A stretch of DNA of 64,000 nucleotides, taken from positions 1,364,001-1,428,000 of the forward strand of contig CM082585.2 in assembly GCA_040954595.2 (NCBI GenBank), given 5' to 3'. Under the pieces are notes generated by a model. That model did not search any database. It was not told where the DNA came from and saw only the letters and a list, made by a program, of their open reading frames with translations. Shown here in pieces: positions 54,231 through 64,000 of the stretch (position 1 is its first letter; each line of letters starts with the position of its first letter). This DNA is from Balanoglossus misakiensis. Taxonomy: Eukaryota > Hemichordata. Both the position numbers and the translations under genes were made by a program.

Positions 54231-55600
54231 CTCAGTTGTTAGCTGGGAACTACTGGTCAGATTGCTTTGAAAAGTGGTATGCATGTTTCTTATGCCAAGA
54301 TCATAGAGCTATATAAGTTCTAAGCTAACATCGTGAATTGTCTACTTTTTATGAATGTTTTGTCTTTTTACACAATGGTAAAATATTTTCTATGAAAGTA
54401 ATTGGCTGATTTCTTTAACATTAGTATAAATCTTCCTATAGGTGTAATTGTTGCAAAGTTTGCACATTTGTAATTATGAGCCAAATTTTGCAATTTTTGG
54501 TCAAAAATCGTTTTCTCTGAAACCTCGTGCTTGTCAGATTGCTTTGGGAATTGGTAGGCATGTTCTCAGGGTTAAGCAATTGTAAGTTGTTTGAAAATTT
54601 TGTTGAAATTTGCTTATTTGTGTTCTTGAGGTAACTTGTGATTTTCTTGTTGAAACCACTTGTCAGATTGCTTTGAACTTTGGTAAGCATGTTCTCATCG
54701 AAGTAAGATATTGTATAATTTTGGTGATGTTTGCATTTTTGTGTTTGGCAGTTTTGGGACAGTTTTTTTAAATTAGATCATATCTATTTGTTTGGTATTA
54801 GGTCATTAACAAAAAATTAAGTCATAGAGTTGGTCACACATATTACTTATAGCACAAGTTTGAAAAAAATGACCAGTTTGTGTCGCGTTATCTGCTTTCA
54901 TTGAGGAGTAACAGCGCCCGCAAGTCAAGTGTTTATGTCACATTTGTATTGGTATATTCCAGTGGGACCTTATGAGATCGGTACGTTGCATCTGTATGGA
55001 TGTATGGGAGTATGTCCATCCACATCAAAAACTTGAAGACTGCTACGCGTACAACCTCGATATTTGGTGTGTAGATGCATACCGGGTTGTAGATGGGAGT
55101 TTGTTCAAACGAAGTTGACATTGCCAAAAATATGCAAATTTTCTGGGAAAAACCTTAATTTGGTCAAAACTCAGAAACTCAGCAACCCCTGGTCATAATG
55201 ATTCTGTATGTTTTGAGGTAATACTTTGAATTTTCTATTTTTCGCATTTGTTTGTCTTTTTCTACATTTTTGTAAAAAAACTACCTTTCTGGAATTAATC
55301 AGCCCACCTCTTTGAAATTTAGTATGGAGCTTCATATAGGTGATCTGAGTTACTAAAGTTTTGTTTAAATTGCTGCAAAATTTGCGAGCAATTTTTACCT
55401 TTTTGATCATTTTTTAAATGTAAAACAGCTCATAGATTGCTTTGGAAATTTGCATGTATGTTTGTCAAATCAACTAGAAGAATTTAATATTATATTTTTG
55501 GGGTGATTTTTGCCATTTTTGGTCAAAACTCTTTCTCAGAACCCTCTACTCCATTGCTTTCAAATTTGATTTAAAGGTTCCTGGGTGCGTTGTCATGATA
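54231..55600. repeat. Degenerate ~130-bp tandem family (TCAGATTGCTTTG)
   Basis: The words GTCAGATTGCTTTG, TTTGGTAAGCATGTTCTC and TTTTGGTCAAAAATC recur at spacings near 130-137 bp (for example 54,535, 54,664 and further copies to 55,555). More copies lie at 57,870-58,310, and reversed copies at 40.0-40.9 kb. Monomers are strongly diverged. Confidence 0.65.
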
Positions 55601-57530
55601 ATTTACAAAACCAATGATGAAAGTGTCAATGCTTTTTGTTGGCAATATCTTGTATTTTGGGGGCATATTTTCCAATTTTGAAAAATAATAGTTCCCAGTG
55701 TATTACTCTAAAATTGAGTTAATAGTATTGGAATTATAATGGAATCAAATTATAGGTAATTCGGAACTTTTATATTTTGTAGGGTATTTTGTTATATACA
55801 AAAACAAAATTCATCTCCGCGACCAGCTGTTCTTTTTGGTGCATGGACAGTGTTGGCCTGTCGATTTATCTATATTTAGAAAATTTGATCAAATTCAAAC
55901 TTGAATTGCATTGAATCAATTTTAATTCCCGCCAAGAACACTTTATTGACTACAAACGTTTGTTTTGTTGGATGGGTAAAATTTAAGACCTCTCGACCAA
56001 CGCAGAGTGAAGTTTAATACTTTTGAAGTTGTCAAAATCGACTAAACAGAGCGAGAAAAACGGCAATTTGCGCTGTCGGCACATTTCTTCTCCTGCCTCG
56101 AATTATCGACACCAGGACCCCCCCCCCCCCCAAAAAAAAAATATCAATTATGGATCATCAAATAACTAGACTGCATCGTCCATGAAATCAAACTCGACGA
56201 CAAAAAAACTTCGCCGATTCCGAGGTAAACGCATCCCGACAGGATAAGAACTCCGCTATTTGATGTCATCTGATTTCTCTGTAAACATTGGTTGGTCGTT
56301 ACTTCGGGAATGGCACTTAATCTTCTCGGTTCGGCCTTTAATTTCCATGACCCCGGTTGTTTCGGCCAAGACGCAAACTGGTTCTGCACTTTGTAGTTCA
56401 GTAAAGTTGGCAAATGGGATAGTCTGTTAATGGTGAATGCAGGCCTGAACGCAGTGCTAGCGAACGGGACAAATTGAAATAATAAAAGCGAGCGTGTTGT
56501 CAGATTAGTGGGACTGTCATATCATGAACACAATACGGGAGGCGTGATAAAGGCATTATAAAGAGCGAGCGTGAAACAGACATGGAAACGATCGACAGTA
56601 CGGTACAGTGGCTGTGGGTAGAGCGAGCATGTTGCTGTGCCGAACACATTCACCATGTTTGTTAAATACAACACACACCGACTTGACCTGCGGCCGCAGC
56701 TGCAGCTTCCTAACGCGCCCTAATCCAAGCAGTTTACGATCTCGTGGATCGTGGTTGGACCAACAAAATGACCCAGAAAGAGAACCACATTAGGAAGTAT
56801 TATAGGTCTGTTTCCTCAAAGTCGAATAGGTGCAAAACTTAACGCACATCAAAATGTTGCCCAGACAACGGAAGTTAGCAGTTTGCTTGCTCGGTTTGAA
56901 ATGCGCGGCTGTGGTAGAAAATTACCCCCTGTTCTTTGGGACGTGAGCCACCCCCCTGAGACAATGGTGCACTCACACTCGAGAACATAGGTTTGCTATT
57001 TGCATATACAAATGGAATATTCCTTCGAATGCGAGCATGTTCCAGTGCGTTCTAAAATAATAAAATATGCAGCTATAGCATGTATGCATATTCATTAGTG
57101 TGTCGTAATGCTAACTATGGTCTGTGATTGGGTAACAAGTCCCACTCTCCATAACAACAGGTGATCATTGACCCGTTTCCGGTGTGCGACGCCGGGTTTC
57201 GACCACTTTCCTTCTTACTGCCGCGGGATCAAGACGTCTTTTCGGTAGGCTCATAATCCAGTCATTGCTTTTAGTACCATAGCCTATGTAGCTACGTTAC
57301 CGTCGCTCGATTGTTTAGTCTGGTATTAGGTGATTTGCAGCTATCCGTTCAACACCTTGTAGTTGAACAGAAGTAGGTCTTATTCCAGAAAAAAATCCGA
57401 GCTACGGGCGTGCAGCTAGCCATGCCTCTCGGCCATTCTGTGTATGGCTTCGCTGCTGACCCTGAGGTCATAATCGAGAAAGTCTAGACATATTTATAGG
57501 GTTATACTCTGTGAGAATTTTATTGCTAGG
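55601..57530. other. Intergenic; CpG-richer, promoter-like zone at 56.15-57.45 kb
   Basis: A C run and an A run lie at 56,118-56,142. From 56,150 to 57,450 CpG dinucleotides and GC content rise clearly above the surroundings, and GACGTCTTTTCG|GTAGGC at 57,231-57,248 could be a donor of a non-coding first exon. No protein-coding frame is convincing (56,144-56,413 minus and 56,608-56,793 plus lack domains). Confidence 0.35.
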
Positions 57531-57579
57531 CCTCTTGCCTAAGCGCACGTAGAGCCAGTGTTTGCATTTTTTTTTAATT

Positions 57580-57685
57580 TTACGGTTTAAACGTGGTTGG
57601 TGTATTTTCGCTTTTCTGTTTGTTTTTTCGTAACATTTTACTGTTTACATGTTGTTGGCGTATTTTCGCTTTTCTGGTGTGATTT
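57580..57685 (+). repeat. ~70-bp direct repeat, two copies
   Basis: GTTGGTGTATTTTCGCTTTT CTG and GTTGGCGTATTTTCGCTTTT CTG with the preceding ACGGTTTAAACGTG and CTGTTTACATGTT words recur about 65 bp apart. Small local duplication. Confidence 0.6.
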
Positions 57686-57859
57686 CCACCTCACTGTTGG
57701 CATACTTAAACAATTATCCTAATTTTTATTGGGCAAACCGATAAAACCAAAACCACCACAAGTAAAGAAAATTGTAATCTGTTTGGTGATAACCCTTTTA
57801 GCTTTGAGAGATAACCGATTTGATGTTTTAGTAAAACCAAATTTTTGACCAGGGTGACA

Positions 57860-58340
57860 AGCATTTTTTTCTCTGAGAGTCGTGTTGCTTTGAAGCATAC
57901 ATTTGGATATATGGTCCCATTTGATGAAAACCTGGTTGATGAAAAATGTGCATATTTATAATTTTGTAGAATTTTTTGTCTTTTTTGGTCAAAAATTGTT
58001 TTATCTAAAACTGCTTGTCAGATTGCTTTCAAATTTTGCAGGGTTGTTCCTTGGGAATAATTAAGTGAGATGTTTTAGAAAAATACTTGAAATATGCATA
58101 TTTGCGTTTTGTGTGTGATAGTTTTGGAATTTTTCATTAAAAATTATTTTCTTTCAAACTGATTGTCAGATTGCCTTGAGCTTTGGTAGGCATGTTCCCT
58201 GAAGCGATTGACGTAAGATATTGTACAATTTTGGTGAAAATACTGATTTTTCTGAAACTGCATATGGGATTGCTTTGAAATTTGATAGTATTATTGCAAT
58301 GGGTAACCCAAGTTTTGTCTGATTGTGTTGATTTCCCTAT
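57860..58340. repeat. Second block of the ~130-bp TCAGATTGCTTTG family
   Basis: Copies near 58,018, 58,168 and 58,268 carry CTTGTCAGATTGCTTTC, TTGTCAGATTGCCTTGAG and GGGATTGCTTTGAAATTTG. Same orientation as the 54-kb block. Confidence 0.6.
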
Positions 58341-58535
58341 ACTGAGACTCGCCAAGTACACTATATGTTTATATCACTAGAGAGTTCAGAATCCAATATG
58401 GCCGCCATACGAACTGGGACATACTGTGTAATCTGATTATTTTCTAAACTTGTCATATTTTAATTTCTCGATCTCACAAATAAAAATGAAATGCCAAAAA
58501 CTTAGTAACTTTCGTTTCTTCCCGCTTGGTGTCCA

Positions 58536-58841
58536 TTAAAGTCTTTTTCCTCCCACTGGGAAAGTGGCTAGAGTCAATATGTGCATAATGGCAGCATTAT
58601 ATGGCACTGAATAAATGGCAGGGGTGTTTACATCTCCTAATTTGTTTTCACTTAAACCATGATAAATATCTAACATTATATGATCATATTGTGTATGCAA
58701 CTCGGAGATGCGTTTCACTTCAGGGTTGGAAGTTTGTTTAGTCAAGTCTGGGAAGTGACATGTCTTCAAAGTGACTGATGTTATCTGCTTAGAGCTGAAT
58801 GCCCATGGGTGTTCTTTCCTAGAAATACATTTTCTTTGCAT
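58536..58841 (-). CDS. Unrecognised minus-strand open frame, 101 codons
   Basis: ATG at 58,841, beginning MQRKCISRKEHPWAFSSKQI, with later pieces ISELHTQYDHIMLDIYHGLS and YSVPYNAAIMHILTLATFPV. The residue mix is protein-like with no low complexity. It could be an exon, a transposon remnant or chance. No splice sites or relatives are recognised, and the nearest neighbour is a plus-strand exon candidate at 59,002. Confidence 0.3.
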   Translation of the reverse strand: MQRKCISRKEHPWAFSSKQITSVTLKTCHFPDLTKQTSNPEVKRISELHTQYDHIMLDIYHGLSENKLGDVNTPAIYSVPYNAAIMHILTLATFPVGGKRL

Positions 58842-59001
58842 TTCATAGACCTGTGTATAATTATAATTTCAGTTATATATTCTAATTTGTGTTTAGGTAG
58901 AGTATGCATGGAATTAAAATAATTATTCTGTAATTACCCAACAAAAATGTTTGTCTTACAATTGTCTAGCAAGTGGGTATTTTGATTGTTAATTTGCACA
59001 G

Positions 59002-59245
59002 GCAACATTATGGAAGTAGCATAAAGAGTATTCGATAATATAGCAGACCTTCTAGCCAGAAAGAAGAGCTTAGAAGATTTATCAGCTCATAATATTCCTT
59101 TAACCAATGAACTTTATATGAACTTGCACACCTGCCTTCAAGATACAGGGATTAATGTTCAGGAAACCTTACCAGCTCTAGTACATTTATTTCAGCCAGA
59201 AATTGAATTACCAGAAAAAAAAATCAGTAATGTTACAAAGAAACA
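59002..59245 (+). pseudogene. Coding-like exon with an in-frame TAA near its start
   Basis: The acceptor TTAATTTGCACAG and the donor AAACA|GTAAGA enclose about 80 codons: VFDNIADLLARKKSLEDLSA, NIPLTNELYMNLHTCLQDTG and INVQETLPALVHLFQPEIEL, helical and well mixed. TAA at 59,022-59,024 lies in frame 7 codons after the acceptor (GCA TAA AGA). Either the gene is broken or the true acceptor is downstream of it. It has no ATG near its start, so it is only visible as an internal exon. Function unknown. Confidence 0.35.
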
Positions 59246-60187
59246 GTAAGAAAATAAATGGAGAAAGCCAGCAAGGAAGGCAGAAAAGTGGAATACATGA
59301 AATACACAGTTTGCTTAAACTACATGTGTATGCAGTAAAAACTGTATGGTGCAAGGACGTTCAGTTTTATGATTTATAGCCAGCCAGTCTTTCCATGCAT
59401 ATCATACCAAAATTAATATGAAAATCGTGTAAATGTTAATAGACTACAAGGATAGTACAAATACATGTAGACATTACACTATCCAACTTTCTCCACTTTT
59501 GATATCTGCCCAACACAGGCAAGCAAAAGGGCCGATCTGAGAGTTTGACTTGAATGATGGCAATTTTTGCTGTCCAGAAGTAACTGTATAAAATATTTTT
59601 GGTAGTAGTATTATTGCTCAAAATACACAAGAATTTAAATATTTCCACTCACTACAGTGATTGAACTGATTTTCAGCAAATTGCAGTGTATAAACAGATA
59701 TTGCCATCTAATGAAATATCAATCCAATATGGCCGCCCATTTGCAATGGTAAAATGCTAGGTTTTTCCTTTTTTGAGCGCCTGGGAATTTAAATTGTAAT
59801 CCAGATATCAAAAACTGAAGTCACTATCTGTATCTGCACATATATTGTAATATATTCTGAAAATTTCGTTACAATTAGATCAACTATGATTGAGACACGG
59901 AACATCAAACATTGCAAAATTTCATATTTCCCATGGTGCCATGCAAAAAATAGAGAGATTTTCTTTACAAGTTTAGATGATCTCCTGTAAAACTGAAAGA
60001 AGTATTCTTCTGTGAATCGTGCATAATTGTTTGAAAAATGTTGAAGATACTTGAGAATATCAGTATTTTTTGATGCTTTTGTACCTTGAAAACTGGTGAA
60101 CCGATTTTGATAATTTTCTTTATTATAACCTACAAAGACCTATAAAATTTTTTATCAGTAAAATAAACAGCCTTATATAATTTTACC
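59246..60187. other. Intergenic, no gene seen
   Basis: Non-coding and AT-rich. No repeats longer than short words; CAATATGGCCGCC near 59,729 echoes similar words at 58,396 and in the 60-64 kb repeats. Confidence 0.4.
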
Positions 60188-60461
60188 GGTCCAGCTGTTA
60201 CAGAGACCACCGGCTATTTTATTATAAACTGGTGGTAGGTCAGTGAATGCCTCTGTCTGATTGGACTAATTAGCTTGTCATACTCGCATATATTTTACAG
60301 ACAGTTTTTGGACAAAAATCAGTTGTGGTCCAGCTGTTACAGAGACCACCGGTTATTTTATTATAAACTGGTGGTAGGTCAGTGAATGCCTCTGTCTGAT
60401 TGGACTAATTAGCTTGTCATACTCGCATGTATTTTACAGACAGTTTTTGGACAAAAATCTG
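60188..60461 (+). repeat. Tandem duplication of a 139-bp unit
   Basis: GGTCCAGCTGTTACAGAGAC starts at 60,188 and again at 60,327; the two units differ at only a few positions (for example CCGGCTATT versus CCGGTTATT, and CGCATATATT versus CGCATGTATT). A recent local duplication. Confidence 0.85.
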
Positions 60462-60599
60462 TTTTTTTTAGTGCTGCTTGTAAGATTGCAGTGACACATA
60501 ACACTTGATTGAGCATGGTGAATTATTTTATGTTTCCATAGTATTTGAATATTTTTGCCATATATGCTTGCCAATGTCGCCCGCGATTTAATTCTGGTG

Positions 60600-63500
60600 A
60601 ATACCTAAAATCTGTGTAATCCCCAAATGGCACAACAGTTTCCTATACGCTATGTTTTAAGAAGTTAATTATACATAGACATAGTGACCTCTGGCATACC
60701 ATTTCTAGCCATCCACAACAGATACAGAGTTTGCTTTCTGTTGGAACCATGCTAACTGCTTTGGCCCCTGTAATGTTGCATGTTCCTTTAATTGTCTTCT
60801 TCATGTTGGCCATATTGGATTTTCTGATAACCTCTTAAAGTTGACATTTTTTCAAAACTACATGGCCAATCAAGTTCTAATTTACTGTCCCTTCCAATTT
60901 TTTTCAATAATATTGTTAGTGGTCATGCGACTTTGGATTCATTATGGATTGTTGAAAAATCTCATTTAACATTTCCAAAATCTTTTTCTAATCAAGTTTT
61001 CAAGTGTATTGTGATTAGTTAAACCTTATTGGAGCCAAATTGGACTTTCTGAACTCTAATTAAAGACAAAGATTTCCTATTTCTAGCCTACTCATTTAAA
61101 GCACACATTCATTTTATTGATACGAGTCACCATATGTATAGAATACGTTACATTTTTTGGCAAATTTCACATGTCCTTTGATTCAGATTTGTTAGAACTG
61201 AATTGTACTTGGATATGTCTCTTGTTAAAAAGCACAACAGTCATGATTGTGTTCACATGAGTTTTATTGCTGCCAGGACATAACCCAAATATTTTGATAA
61301 TTTTGGCGATGACCCTTGATCTACTTGGATATGTCTCTTGTTAAAAAGCACAACAGTCATGATTTTGTTCACATGAGTTTTATTGCTGCCAGGACATAAC
61401 CAAAATATTTTGATAATTTTGGCAATGACCCTTGATCTACTTGGATATGTCTCTTGTTAAAAAACACAACAGTCATAATTGTGTTCACATGAGTTTTATT
61501 GCTGCCTGGACATAACCTACATATTTTGATAATGTTGGCAATGATCCTTGATCTACTTGGATATGCCTCTTGTTAAAAAGCACAACAGTCATGATTGTGT
61601 TCACATGAGTTTTATTGCTGCCAGGACATAACCCAAATATTTTGATAATTTTGGCAATGACCCTTGATCTACTTGGATATGTCTCTTGTTAAAAAGCACA
61701 ACAGTCATGATTGTGTTCACACGAGTTTTATTGCTGCCAGGACATAACCCAAATATTTTGATAATTTTGGCAATGACCCTTGATCTACTTGGATATGTCT
61801 CTTGTTAAAAAGCACAACAGTCATTATTGTGTTCATATGAGTTTTATTGCTGCCAGGACATAACCAAAATATTTTGATAATTTTGGCAATGACCCTTGAT
61901 CTACTTGGATAGGTCTCTTGTTAAAAAGCACAACAGTCATGATTTTGTTCACATGAGTTATATTGCTGCCAGGACATAACCCAAATATTTTGATAATTTT
62001 GGCCATGACCCTTGATCTACTTGGATATGTCTCTTGTTAAAAAGCACAACAGTCATGATATTGTACACATGAGTACTATTGCTGCCTGGACATAACCCAA
62101 ATATTTTGATAATTTTGGCCATGATCTACTTTCCCATAACTTGCCATGCACAGCAGATACGGCTTTCAAATTTAGAGGACTGGAACACCTAATGAAGTAT
62201 TAATCTTTAACACAATCGTTATGTACTTATCCTATTTAAAGTTAACCAATTGAGCTTAGAAGTTTGGTTCTTGTTGGACACTTATCAGTTTGATGTCAAA
62301 ATTTGTTGGCACAAATTTGCGTGACCTCTGGCTTACTTACCATTTCTCAGCATCCATAACAGATACAGCCTTTGCTTTCTGTTGGAACCATGCTAACCAC
62401 TTTGGTCACTCCAATGCTGCTTATAGTTGGGTCTTCTTCATGGCGGCCATATTGGATTTTCTGATAATCTCTAAAAGTGTACATTTTTTTCTAAACTGCA
62501 GGGCCAATCAAGTTCTAATTTACTGGCCGTTCCAATTTTTTTTCAATTATATTAATAGTGGTCATGTGAATTTGGATTTATTATGGATTTTTTCAAAAAC
62601 TCATGAAGATTTCCAAAATCTTTTTTAATCAAGCTTTCAAGTGAATTGTGATTGGTTAAACCTTATTGAAGCCAAATTGGATTGTCTGAACTCCGATTAA
62701 AAACTAAAATTTCCTATTTCAAGGCTACTGAATGATAGCACACCAATCCTTTTTATGGATACGAGTCACCATAAGACCAGAATATGTTAAACAATTTTTA
62801 TCAACTTTCACATGTCCTTTCATCCATTTTTTCAACACTTAATTATACAATTTTTTTGCAACTGTCATTCGTCTTTTGATCCAGATCTTTCAGAACTTAA
62901 TTCTACGTTGATATGCCTCTTGTTAAAAAGCACAAGAGTCGTGATTTTGTTCACATGAGTACTACTGCTGCCCGGACATAACCCAAATATTTTGATAATT
63001 TTGGCAGTAACTTTTGATCTACATTCCCATAACTTGGCATGCACAGCAGATACAGCTTTTAAATTTAGAGGACTGGAACACCTAATAAAGTACATGTATT
63101 AACTTTAACACAATAATTATGTATATAAGCTATTTAAAGTTAACCAATAAAGCGTAGAAGTCTGCTTTTTGTTGGACACTGATCAGTTTGGTATCAAATT
63201 TTGTTGGCACATTTTGCATCACCTCTGGCATACTTTACCATTTCTAGGCATCCACAACAGATGCAGCATTTGCTTTCTGTTGGAACCATGCTAACCGCTT
63301 TGGCCACTCCAATGCTGCTTGTAGCTCTAATTGTCTTCTTCATGGTGGCCATATTGGAATTTCTAATAACCTTTAAAAGTTGACATTTTCATAAACTACA
63401 GGGCCAATCAAATTCTAGTTTACTGTAGGGTTGAAAGTTTGACAAAAATATCATTAGTGGTCAAGTGACTTTGGGTGCCTAATTGGATTGTTTAAAAATC

Positions 63501-64000
63501 TCATTAAAAAATTACAGAACATCTTTTTCTAATCAAGTTTTCAAGTGAATTGTGATTGGTGTCACCTTATTGGAGCCAAATTGGATTTTTCTAAACACTG
63601 ATTAAAAACTAAGATTTTCTATTTCTAGCCTACTCATTGAAAGCACACAAATTAATTTTATGGATACGAGTCGCCATATGACTAGAATACGTTACATTTT
63701 TTGGCAACTTTCACATGTCCTTTGATCCAGTTTTTTCAAAACTTGATTAAACAATTTGTTGGCAACTCTCGCATGTCCTTTGACCCAGTAATTCCATAAC
63801 TAAATTTTATGTGGATATGGCTCTTGATAAAAAGCTAAACAGTCATGATTTTGTTCAAAGAGTACTACTGCTGCCAGGACATAACCCAAATATTTTGATA
63901 ATTTTGGCCATGACCCTTGATCTACTTGGATATGTCTCTTGTTAAAAAGCACAACAGTCATGATTTTGTTCACATGAGTTTTATTGCTGCCAGGACATAA
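60600..64000 (+). repeat. Macro-repeat of ~0.9 kb, three copies, running off the window
   Basis: The anchor words CCTCTGGC...TACCATTTCT, TTGCTTTCTGTTGGAACCATG and GGCCATATTGGATTTTCTGATAA occur at about 60.69-60.83, 62.32-62.46 and 63.22-63.36 kb. The second and third copies are ~897 bp apart; the first is longer because the 116-bp subrepeat inside it is expanded. Frames within it (62,290-62,628 and 63,201-63,383) occur because the copies are similar and are not taken as genes. Confidence 0.8.
61206..62133 (+). repeat. 116-bp tandem repeat, eight units in exact register
   Basis: TACTTGGATATGTCTCTTGT begins units at 61,206, 61,322, 61,438, 61,554, 61,670, 61,786, 61,902 and 62,018, every interval exactly 116 bp. 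Units contain AAAAAGCACAACAGTCATGA, TTTTATTGCTGCCAGGACAT and ATTTTGATAATTTTGGC. The other macro-repeat copies carry one unit (62,905-63,020) and at least two (from 63,810, continuing beyond the window). Confidence 0.95.

Noticed and set aside
62290-63383. Open frames of 60-112 codons in the 62-63 kb region
   Set aside because: They lie within the macro-repeat, differ between copies by stops and shifts, and have AT-driven Phe/Ile/Leu-rich composition.

Overview
This is animal (metazoan) genomic DNA. It is AT-rich and intron-rich, and it has no bacterial-type operons, ribosome binding sites, CRISPR arrays or rRNA genes. The best taxonomic clue is a complete Ty3/gypsy-type LTR retrotransposon whose integrase lies before the reverse transcriptase. 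Such Gmr1-like elements were described mainly from deuterostomes. With the calcium-binding EGF exons, a tRNA-derived SINE, L1/Tx1- and CR1/L2-like fragments and many MITEs, a marine invertebrate deuterostome (hemichordate, echinoderm or cephalochordate) is the best guess. The species cannot be named from the sequence.

Layout. (1) 1-11,932: satellite array of ~132-bp monomers in higher-order units. (2) 11,976-19,845: intact Gmr1-type retrotransposon with two 1,157-bp LTRs that look identical, a GGTGG target duplication and one open 1,626-codon gag-pol frame, inserted 44 bp beyond the array. (3) 19,850-27,000: mostly non-coding DNA, with a possible small gene at 20.6-21.0 kb, a fold-back element (21.4-22.9 kb) and a 2.4-kb TIR element with TAA duplications (24.5-26.9 kb) that carries spliced, BEN-like exons. 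(4) 26.9-51.2 kb: a decayed plus-strand gene made of Gln/Ser-rich exons and calcium-binding EGF exons. Exon phases mostly agree, but four in-frame stops interrupt it; three are TAA in Gln-rich exons, where CAA is the likely ancestral codon. (5) Inside an intron of that gene, 33,097-44,072: a decayed ~11-kb DNA transposon with 32-bp TIRs and a TGTA duplication. It encodes a broken large protein with an N-terminal zinc-binding segment, an OTU cysteine protease, a transposase-like core, a PIN/XPG-like nuclease and a CXC domain. A 5'-truncated L1-like element, a TTAA MITE with ~130-bp TIRs and a CR1/L2-like fragment are nested inside it. (6) 51.2-64.0 kb: no secure gene. It holds MITEs, a degenerate ~130-bp repeat family, two small coding-like segments near 58.5-59.2 kb, and a ~0.9-kb macro-repeat containing an exact 116-bp tandem array.

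The window is a record of transposon activity. The order of events in the nest can be read: EGF/Gln gene, then the large TIR transposon in its intron, then the L1-like element, the TTAA MITE and the CR1/L2-like fragment inside that. The Gmr1 element is the only transposon that looks recent and possibly competent. The EGF/Gln gene and the large transposon are both broken by stops or frameshifts. All family assignments are from motif reading by eye; no database search was possible.
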